Assembly (NCBI GenBank): GCA_014529385.2
Contig: CM043970.1
Coordinates: 64,996,496 to 65,060,495, forward strand
DNA from: Adiantum capillus-veneris
Lineage: Eukaryota > Streptophyta > Polypodiopsida > Polypodiales > Pteridaceae
Reading direction: 5' to 3'
Length of the DNA stretch: 64,000 nt
Positions within the stretch are counted from its first letter, which is position 1; the number at the start of each line of letters is the position of its first letter. This document shows positions 36,278 to 45,334 of this stretch, one piece after another. The notes under the pieces were generated by a model. It was not told the origin of the DNA, did not search any database, and saw only the letters and a program-made list of their open reading frames with translations. The position numbers and the translations under genes were made by a program.

Positions 36278-36573
36278 GCTGGCATCCACTACGGGTCTTG
36301 GCCGCTTACGGCATTTACTCACTGGCGCGTTAGGTGACCGACACGGAGGATATCTGCCAGTGATTCTACAGCTGGACTACACTTATAGTGCCAGCCTAGT
36401 ACGCTTCTAGCGAGTTCACACTTAGTGACCGCATGTACATATGTGCTACTTTTTCAGCTTTAGCACTTAGTCATTTTGTACTCTCTTTTCTGTGAAGAAG
36501 AAGAAGAAGCTTTCCATCTCTGTGTGCTTTTGTGCTTGTCTTGTGTAGCTCTCTTGCATCCTCATTCTTTACA
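36250..36573 (+). repeat. 3' LTR of the copia element
   Basis: 324 bp, near-identical to the 5' LTR. The flank 36574 on reads AACATGTGGTATCTTATTCGG, which resembles a diverged primer site rather than a target duplication. Confidence 0.95.
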
Positions 36574-38819
36574 AACATGTGGTATCTTATTCGGAATTTT
36601 TTTTGAAATTTTAGAGGATTATGTTTGCAAAAGGGGTATTATTTCACTTTGCAAACAAAACTATAAGCTTCTTAAGAAAAAGGGATTGTTTTATTACATG
36701 GTATTCATGTAAATGAATAGAGCAAGTAAAAGCACTCACAAATTCAATATCAATCCAATTCAATGCTTGCTCCAAGAGTAGATAATAATGCACACACAAG
36801 TGTGCTCCTCCAATTTGACTCCAAAATTGACTAAGTTGACCTCAAAATCAAACACCCAAGTCTCAAGGTTAGGCATCCCTTAGCACAAATTCAAGAGAGT
36901 ATAGTGATGATAGCACCTTTAATTAGGATATTATACATACAACACACATTAAGATCAGTGATTGAATTAACAAAGTGATAGCAAAATTAGAAAAAAAAAA
37001 GCACGATGCTAGTGGAAATTAGTGAATGGCTAGTTAAAATTAGTAAAACTTTGGACAAAACTAGGAAAAATTAAAGTGGAACTAGGGGATTTGGGGCTAG
37101 CATAGCTCAAAATTTGATAGAAATCATTGCACACACATAAAATGATAAACCAAATTTGAGTTACACACTCAAATCAAACAATTAGTGAGCAATTAGTAAA
37201 ACTCAGTGACACTTGTACTCAATACCGTTCCATCCTTGACTCCACTAGCTTAGGTATCATTCCCAATAATAGCACCAATTCTAGGGTGTCACATAGCATA
37301 GGACAAATCCACATACAATGAATCACATACAATGAAATCAACATAGTTGTCAATCTTAGAAGTAATAACCCAACTAGGGCTTGGAGGGATCACACAAGAA
37401 TTTCACCAATTATGTTAAATGCTTTGATACAAGGATCCTTCACAGTGTTGTTTATGATTTAAAATAGATAGAAGTCATGGCTAGGCTTCCCCTCATATTC
37501 TTCTGAACATGAATCATTAATCAATTACACACATTGTGACAATGGAGTGCATCTTGCCAATCCTCTTGAAAAAGCACAAAACCATGCACACACACACATA
37601 AGCACAATGGCTATGACATTCACACACTAATCACACCTATTTTGGACATCACCAACCATTTAATGACAGTCAAGGTGCCAAAACACAATCAAACACACGT
37701 GGAAAAGGATTAAGATGTGTGTAGACACAATAAGACTTATCAAAACACAAGTACACAATTAGAAATATGCATACAAAATTACAAGGACAAGAATGCACCA
37801 CACACACACTAACCAGACTAATTAAATAAGCAAAACACTGATTGAAAGAACTCATGATACGATTAGAATTTGAGACTTAAAGCATGAATGATAGATATTT
37901 AATCAAGAATGATATAAAACAATATAATTTTTTCTTGGAAAATAAGTGAGACAATATTGATGTAAATAATGAATTATAGATTAATCAAGTGTTAAGAAGA
38001 GCATAGAAAATAAAAGAACCTCATGACCATCTCTACATATAAGAGTCTAGCTATAGTCTTTCAAGAATAAGCTTGAAGCTCAAGGCTAAGCCACTCTCCC
38101 AAGAATCCATATCTCTACACAAGAGAATTCTTTTAGGCATGGACTCCAAGCTCATTTGCAATATCCATAATTTAGGCCCATCCTACCATAGATTATTTGT
38201 GTAAGGTCCCCAACCAACACTTTAACTCAAGAAAGCAAGGATACAAGCAACAAATGCAAGGAAGGCCTGTATTCTTCACGGTCATGGATATTAGGGTCCT
38301 GCACCAAAACCCAAGTCGATACCCAAATCTTATGTGATGAGAGCTAAAATCCTATTTCTCTAAACTAAAATCTCAACATACTTAGCATCTACGAATGACA
38401 CCTCTTTTCCCATGTTTAAGAGGCTAGACGTAACCTTAACTAGCTAGAATTGTGAAAAGCACATGACTAATTGGGTCCACCCCATCCCTAGACATAGTTC
38501 CAATTGGAGACTAGTCTCTCTTTTCCCACTGCACTCATCTGTTCTGCTTTTTTTTAATTCCTACCACATTATTTTACATATACAATCTTGACGCATAGTT
38601 ATTAATTTCAATCGCAATTTTGTTTGTACAGCTCTTCAAACATCACCCAAAATATTCTTTCTCAAACAAGGTCCAATGAAGACAATCTAATCTCTTAACA
38701 AAAAGTAACATTCAATATTATGAGTACCCACTATCCCCGGACATTCTCTTACTAACCAATATATCCACTATTTGCGTACATTCTCTTCAAACATCAAATA
38801 TCCTTTCTCAAACAAGGTC
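36574..38819. other. AT-rich gene-free stretch
   Basis: No gene or RNA is recognised. Near its right end (38667-38819) is one unit of a tandem repeat of about 148 bp. The second unit is split by the gypsy-like insertion and continues at 52664. Confidence 0.5.
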
Positions 38820-38983
38820 TGTCAGGACACGGGTCCTACGGGCAGGGCCCTACCCTAAAGGGGGGTCACGGACCCCGGCCACGGGCCAGCTAGCAGTGTG
38901 GACAGGGGATCCTAGGGCTAAGAGCCTATAAGTATGGGCGGTTGGGTGGAGGATCCAGGTCTCTAGCTCCTAGGGTTCTTACA
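38820..38983 (+). repeat. 5' LTR (164 bp) of the gypsy-like element
   Basis: It contains CTATAAGTA (about 38926) as TATA candidate. It is very GC-rich at the start compared with the surroundings. Confidence 0.92.
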
Positions 38984-39371
38984 TTGGTATCAAAGCCAGG
39001 TTGGAGGAGGGAAGAAGGAGATTGGCATGCATGGTCTTGGACTCTCTCTCTCTCTCTCCCACGCTCCCTCGATCGTCGCAGGAAACGACTCCTGTGAGCC
39101 AAGCAAGATCGGCATGGCTGCGCGGGAAGCGACTTTAGCAGCGAGGGAAGTCAGCTTGGAGGTCGGCAGAAGGAAGCGGCTATGGTACCAAAACCTTTCG
39201 CCCTGGCCTTCTGAGGCGTTTTCGACACTGCAGCAAATCAAACCAAAGGCTTGACTGCGCGCCGTGAGTGTTTTTTCGTCTGCTGCATCGCCTTCGAGCG
39301 CCCTATTTTGGGGCACCCACCTTTGATAAGAACCGGAATCCACGGCCTCATGCATGGCATGCAACCATGCC
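38984..39371 (+). other. Gypsy-like leader region with primer site
   Basis: Primer site at 38985-38997. A short open frame (39027-39254) has no recognised domain. A GC-rich, degraded leader runs to the inserted element. Confidence 0.5.
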
Positions 39372-39423
39372 ATTAGGGGAATTTTGAGGTCATTTTTGTG
39401 CCTTTTAGCATGTAGAGAGAGAG
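39372..39423. repeat. Left terminal inverted repeat of the nested element
   Basis: Matches the reverse complement of 47716-47768 with few differences over about 52 bp. Confidence 0.88.
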
Positions 39424-39750
39424 TGGTCTCAACCAATGGTTGAAGAGCTTCCGTTACGGAACCTCTATTTTTGAAAACTCACAAAAAAAGCAAATAGTCT
39501 ATCTTTACCGCAACTTTGAGCTGGTAAATAGCAATGTAAACAAGTAAAAGTGCAAAGGCATTTAATAGCTGTCGCTTTTAGAAAGACGTACTTCTCATAT
39601 TATATTATTTTCATTTTGCACGTTGCCATCATAAAACAACGTTTGGATTATATCTCATGATCTTTTCCAGTTTTGAACCGTTTTTTGCACATTCTACTTA
39701 TTCTTCTCTTGAACTCAGACTAGACTTCTCTGCTCATTTCTTTTTTCACC

Positions 39751-40419
39751 ATGGAATCTTCATCACGATCAAAACGACCAAGAACTTCCATTGAAGCCAT
39801 TATCACTTACAACACGACTGATCAAAATGGACAGAGTAGAATTTCTATATTCATGCCCATTGTAGTTTCTATAGACTTGTTCTCTAATGCTGAAGTCAGA
39901 AAATCTAGAACAATGTTTTCAGTGAAGACTTTAGACTCAGCAAATGTACTTGAATTTGTGGATGAGGGTTGGAACACCAAAACAGTGAATGGAATCACTT
40001 GTTATGTGCAAGCTGGCTCAATTGCTTGCAAATACATGATAGGGACACAAAACTTCATTATGTCATTTTATTACTGAAGATGGCACTATGTTGGTGGTCA
40101 GCTAACTCCACTTGATCAAGACATGGAGGACTTCATTGACAGCCCAATAGAAGACATTGATATATGGGTAAACAATGAGCATCTGTCAATTGTAAAGATA
40201 AGAGGCATGTGTAGCTTACAACAATTGAGATTGGACCTGCAAAATGATGAAATTGAACTGCCCACAACATTCTGCTTTCAAGTAAATGGTAGAAAGGTAA
40301 CTATTATGCCTAAAAGTCTCTTGTTCTCTTATTGGTTCTTTATTTAACTTTGATTGTTTTTGTAGGTATCAAAAAGGAATGAAAACAGGCTACAGTGCAA
40401 GGACATCTTGGTGCCTTAA
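39751..40419 (+). pseudogene. Gene 1 of the nested element: unknown ~199-codon protein, one stop
   Basis: Exon 39751-40296 (182 codons) and exon 40366-40419 are joined in phase 0 by a GT-AG intron of 69 bp. The frame has one stop, TGA at 40075-40077, where CGA (Arg) would restore the frame. The product starts with a basic Ser/Arg/Lys cluster (SKRPRTS), a possible nuclear signal. Its C-terminal 80 residues alternate short beta-like segments and end FCFQVNGRKVSKRNENRLQ, reminiscent of a small ubiquitin-like or RA-like fold; that is a guess. It converges on gene 2, with 308 bp between the stops. I do not recognise the family. Confidence 0.5.
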
Positions 40420-40727
40420 ACATCCTTCAAGGCAATTTTGTAACACATGCCCTGCGAGGATCTTATTTTGTATCACATGACCTACAAGGATCTTATTTTG
40501 TATCACATGATTTAAAAGGATCTTTATTTTGTTATTGAAATGCAACTTTTTCAAACATCCAATGATTTGATTTTGTAACAGAGTCTTAAAACAAGTATTC
40601 AATTTCAAATATTTGCACTTACATACAAGGGTCCATACAAGGGCCAATTGGTTACAAGTGGGCTATAGAATAGACAATTGGATACAATAGAGAACTGAGA
40701 AGCTTGATACAAGTGGGCTACAATAAG

Positions 40728-42802
40728 CTAGAATAGTTTTTTGGCAGGAGTTTTCCTGTCCCTAGGGGACTTCCTTAATGGGGTTGGTGCTTTTGCAGGA
40801 GATTTTCTTTTTGAAGTGGGCTCTTTTGTCCTGGGAGATTTTCTTTTTGAAGTGGGCTTGACTGGAGGGCTTGAAGGCTGCTTCCTCTTTCTCTTATCAT
40901 CCATCTCTTCACTTGCCTTTTCCTGCTCACCACTCTCTTCTTCATCTTCCAGCTTTGCTTTCCCCTTCTCTTCAACATCATCATCTTCAAATACCTCTTG
41001 CAGTTCTCCATTTGCTTCAATCATATACTTGATAATCCTTGCTCTTGTCAACCATAGCACTCTCTGTTGATCTATACAAGGCAATAGAAAGCAAGTTTTA
41101 GGAACAATAAAATGAGAAAAAATACAGCTGGCAAATATGAAATATGCTATACTTCTATATCCTGATTGTCATTGCAGTATATGAAGTCCAAGAGGAGCTT
41201 GGCATTTGTCAATACCCTCCATCCACATGAATGGCTTTCAGGCTGGATTGGAACGTGCAATTCATTACATGTATTTTTGGGAAAAAATCTTTGAGGATAA
41301 TCCATTGAAGTGAACAAAGCATAAAGAATTCCAACCTTCACCACTACAAAATGGATGTCATTCAGCATCTATAAATCTTATAGTAGCACTATCCAAAATT
41401 CTTTATAAATGAGGTTCTGCTTTACTAAAAGTATGTGCTTATGGTTTACAAAATGTGTCTGCTGCTATACTTACAATTTTTCTTGACCATGTACTCCAGC
41501 AAGAGAATTGACAAAGTAGCATTTTCTTTTCACAATATCAATTGCAATTAAACTCCAATGTGAGCTATAAAAACAAGCCTCAGTTAGCCTTCTAACGTGA
41601 ATTAGCAAATTCTCTTCACAAGGTGTAGGTAGAAAACTTACCTCTCATGATAAGGAATCAAGAAAAATTCACAGATTTCCAAGTCCACATGAGTCAACCA
41701 CTTTGTGAGCTCTCTAATGTTTGTCTCTGTCCTGAGAAATTGGGAGATAGCAGGGTCTAAAATCTCCACCTTTTGTTGAAGGTCTGGCTCATATGAATGC
41801 ATCATTAACCTGGTAAAGAGTTCTTGTTATATAAAGAGTTCTTGCTATAAACAAAAATACAGAGGAAAACAAAAACAACCTAAGGCATGTGATAAGGAGT
41901 GGAGAATTCATCTCCTTGGTCCAGTCCTTGAGAATTTCCAAGGTCTCAGAGTCAAGTGAATTGTAATCCTCCCTAGGATCCTCCCCACTGAATACAGTGA
42001 CAACAAAACTAGTAGGATTGACACTCCTCAAGAGGGGCACTGGCTGAGGTTCCAACAGGTCAAGCTCCTTTCTCTCTGCAATTTCCTTGTCTTACTTGGC
42101 TCTCTTTTTCCTTTCCTTTTCCTCTTCTTCAGTAATATCAAAAACTCCTACTTCAGGCTCCTTGGGCTTCCTCCATGGAGGAATGTTGAGAATATTGAAT
42201 GCCTTTATATCATGCATAGGGACAAGCTCCAAAATTTTTGAAAACCTGTATGTCAGCCTCCTAAGAGTGATCATGTCTTTGTCCATTAGAGTAACCCTAT
42301 GGGCATGAGCTGCACAAATATAGGCATCTTGGAAAATCTCAATCATAAAGTCCTTAGAAGCCTCCTGGATACATGCCAATGCAGTACTAGTCCACCTCAT
42401 GGAAATCTTATACTCCTCTACAACTTGTCTGCACAGTCTCTGGAAGGGCAGTTAGGGAATTGCAAGATTGATGGCCTTTATGGCCTTCCTTATCTCTCTT
42501 AGACATTTGACCCCTTGCTTGAACTTTCTCTTTGTAAGGAGAGGCTTAAGCTGCACAGGCTTGGAAGCTTTCCTCTAATGTGTATCTTTCCTTTTGCTTG
42601 TTTTAGGGTCGGGTAGAGAAGAATCCTTCCTCTGAGATTTGGTCTTCTTTGTGCCAGCAGAGGTTGGTTTGCTAGGATCTTTAGAAGTGGATGGTTGGTT
42701 TGGTAAAGTACTAGCTGAAGCTTTGCTAGGCTTAGGAATCTCTTCTTCATCTTTGGATAGAGGCTCATCAACTTTCCTTGCAGTCTTCTTGGTCCTTGCC
42801 AT
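40728..42802 (-). pseudogene. Gene 2: histone H3-like protein fused to a Ulp1/C48 SUMO protease and basic tail
   Basis: ATG is at 42802. Exons are 42802-41880, 41809-41642, 41564-about 41475 (3' border uncertain), 41368-41153 and 41063-40728; about 575 codons. Residues 1-10 read MARTKKTARK, nine of ten as in H3, keeping the K4 and K9 contexts. A long Lys/Ser/Pro tail runs to 100. LREIRK (101-106) and LPFQRL (118-123) have the exact H3 spacing, and the fold runs to about 185 with RWTSTALACIQEA and HAHRVTLM, closest in look to plant CENH3, though loop 1 has canonical H3 length. A charged linker follows. Then comes a C48 protease: His in SHWSLIAID (41560), Asn in FVNSL where Asp is usual (41509), Gln in PIQPESHSCGW (41245) and Cys (41227). 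The C-terminus is acidic, then KRKSP/KSPR repeats like H1 tails. Stops at 42577, 42454 and 42094 are all TAG or TAA where Gln fits. Confidence 0.82.
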
Positions 42803-43273
42803 CTTCAAAAGGAATAGGAATGATTGTTGCACAACAAACAACAAACATTAGTAACAAACAACAAACATTTTTTTCCTATTATGACACCCCGTGCGGGATA
42901 ACCATAGCATTGGAAGTTTCCACCTTCCAAGCGGCTCGCGACCAAGTGACACCCCGTAGGCGAAATAGCAAAGCGAGGAAAAAGTTCACACATACAAAGA
43001 TCGCGCACGGGGTGACGGGGTGACGATTGTTCTTCTTGGTCCTTGCCATCTTCAAAAGGAATAGGAATGATTGCTGCACAACAAACAACAAACATTAGTA
43101 ACAAACAACAAACATTTTTTTCCTATTATGACACCCCATTCGGGATAACCATAGCATTGGAAGTTTTCACCTTCCAAGCGGCTCGCGACCGAGTGACACC
43201 CCGTAGGCGAAATAGCAAAGCGAAGAAAAAGTTCACACATACAAAGATTGCGCACGGGGTGATGGGGTGACAA
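42781..43273. repeat. 243-bp tandem duplication spanning the gene 2 start codon and upstream region
   Basis: Copy A (42781-43023) and copy B (43027-43273) are nearly identical. Each includes the first six codons of gene 2 (MARTKK) and its 5' flank. Copy B's start codon leads into a short dead frame. The breakpoint lies between codons 6 and 7. Confidence 0.9.
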
Positions 43274-43915
43274 TTGTTCCAAGTGCGGGTAAAATTGGGT
43301 TGTGAAAGCGCCGCAAGAATCGGATAATAGCGAAGCAAGAATCGGGAAAAATTGGGCAAGAATGTGCTCGATTTGAGTGCTTCTCGGGCTTGTATAGGGC
43401 GCTATGCGCAACTCCCTAGGTGCACAACTCCCTAGGCGCATACTAGCGGTTGGGCACAAACTTAGAGGCGGAAACCACTTGGCACACCCCCCGAGGCGGC
43501 ATTTTTGGCCATATAAACAACCTACCCATCCCACTTTTCCGCTCATTGTCCTTCACAAGGCTAGAAATAAAGCTTCCAAGCGACACCCTGCGACACCCCG
43601 TGCGCGAATTTTGAAGGTGTCGACCGCTTACCCTGTGACACGCCGTAAGCGAATTTATTGAGTGCCAACTCTCTCCTCACCCTCATAGCTCGCATAGCAA
43701 GTGACACAATTTGTTGTAATTATTTCTTGCTTGCTTAGATTTACAACTTGCATACTTGTTTGTAAACCATTATTAGTTTTTTGCATTATTAAGGAAGGGT
43801 AGTTTATTGATATATTTTAGTCATAGAAGAAATATATTTCTTAATGTCATGTCTACTTCTTAATGTCTTGATGGACTTCTCTTTTCTCTTTCTCAGACAT
43901 TTGTGAATTGTCATA
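42803..43915. promoter_or_regulatory. Divergent intergenic region of genes 2 and 3 with GACACCCCGT repeats and TATA box
   Basis: GACACCCCGTGCGGGAT, GACACCCCGTAGGCGAAAT and related forms occur at 42883, 42948, 43129 and 43195, in inverse at 43003-43024 and 43251-43271, and again at 43583-43610 and 43634-43655. TATAAA at about 43513 could serve gene 3. The repeats are candidates for binding sites of an element-encoded protein. Confidence 0.5.
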
Positions 43916-45334
43916 ATGGATACAGAGGATATGCAAGAGACTGCTGATGAGAGGCTGATGTCTTTTCTTTACAAAGTTAATGAACTTGCAAGATTTCAAA
44001 GTGTCAAAGAGATTTTTAATGATGCCTTTGAGCTTCAACTACTTGTGGATGGCTTCTCCACACAAATTAGTGAATTGATAGAGATATATACAGCATTGAC
44101 CAAAGATCACAGGCTTGATAATCTTGTTCATTTTCTTGATATATGCAAAGCAGGTAGCTTGGCAAGGACAGGTATTGCAAAGAAGTGTTCAAGCCTTCAT
44201 CCAGACTGGAAAAGGATCATAAAGCCTTGCAAATTTCATGGTAATATGCATTGCCAGTTGGTAGAGTATGACCTTGGACTTATCATTTTCTTCAGTGTAC
44301 TCCCAACACCAGAGGGCAAACAGATTCCAAAGCAGATTTCTCAGATTGAGGAGGACCAGGAGGAAGAGGAGGAAGAGGAGAGGGAGATGGAGTTCCATGA
44401 AGAGGAAGAGAAACTACAAAGCATTGAGATGCCGGACATTGCAAAATTTAAAGCAGAAAACATCACTAAAGTGGAGAATGTTGACATTGAGGATGAAGAT
44501 CATGATCCTTTGCATTGCACAACAACATTTTCCACATACAAAGTTAACAAAAAGGAATATGTTTTGCTGAATGAAATTCAACATCTTTTTGATCTAAGGG
44601 AAGTTTTGGCTGAGTGGGGATGTAATGACATAGGATTCATTGATTACTCTTCTTGCCCCTTAGCAGTCTTGGACACAGAGGCAGAAAATTTTATTGACAG
44701 CTCAAGTGTTGGAAAGCTTGTGCAGGACATTGTTCTGAGATATGAGCAACAGGGTGTACGTTTTGAAGAGGAGTTCAATGAGATCCAAAAAAGGCTTAAA
44801 ATAGAGCATATGGGAGAGGAAAAGACCAGAGATTATGAAGTAAGGGCAACTAGATCCATTGATATATGGGAACGTGCCTTTTTTGAGGAGGATGAGTCTC
44901 CTAAGGTATGTTTATGACCATTTTGCTTTGTCTAATTAATGTGCCAAACAATTAACCAAGACATATTTTTGCAGATTGAAATACTGGACACAGACAAATT
45001 CCTTGGCAGGGGGAAGGGTTCCAGACCATTAAATTTAGGAAGGAACCAGAGCTTGGGACACTTTATTGGGAAGCTCAACAAAGAGACTGTCATTATATTC
45101 CATAACAAGTTTACAAGAGAACCATTGCTGCCAATGCTTGCAATTAAAGCACTTGCAAAGGTTGTTGGTTCATATCAGCTTCCTCCAGGGTTAGAGAAGT
45201 TAATATTGGTGGAAAAGGAGGAAGCCATCAAAATTTTTGGATTCTTCCCTGGACTTATTGGTTTTAGAGCTGGTTATTTTGCCACAATGGCATCCTATGT
45301 GCTTGCCCACATCCTATGGGACCTCATTTCTTGA
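43916..45334 (+). CDS. Gene 3 of the nested element: intact 449-aa acidic protein, function unknown
   Basis: Exon 1 43916-44905 (330 codons) and exon 2 44975-45334 join in phase 0; the intron has GTATGT and TTTTGCAG borders. There is no internal stop, in contrast to its neighbours. Residues about 140-170 are a Glu-rich run. The N-terminal 110 residues look alpha-helical. The C-terminal exon is rich in hydrophobic residues (FFPGLIGFRAGYFATMASYV) and could be globular. No catalytic motif is recognised. Its stop overlaps the end of gene 4 by about 20 bp on the other strand. Maintenance of an open frame in a decayed element suggests recent loss of selection or a shared need for this product in trans. 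Confidence 0.65.

Larger units (their letters stand above)
31278..36573 (+). mobile_element. Ty1/copia LTR retrotransposon, 5.3 kb, young
   Basis: Two 324-bp LTRs (31278-31601 and 36250-36573) start TGTTGAG and end TTTACA; I see one difference between them. The primer site TGGTATCAGAGCC directly follows the left LTR, and a purine tract (GAGGGGGAG) directly precedes the right one. The interior encodes gag, protease, integrase, reverse transcriptase and RNase H in copia order. The 5-bp flanks differ (GGGAG versus AACAT), so no target duplication is present. Confidence 0.95.

Noticed and set aside
33193-36322. Long minus-strand ORFs opposite copia gag-pol
   Set aside because: They are antisense shadows of the conserved copia polyprotein.
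40741-41070. Plus-strand ORF rich in Ser/Phe/Leu
   Set aside because: It is the complement of the Lys/Glu/Ser-rich tail of the H3-Ulp1 gene.
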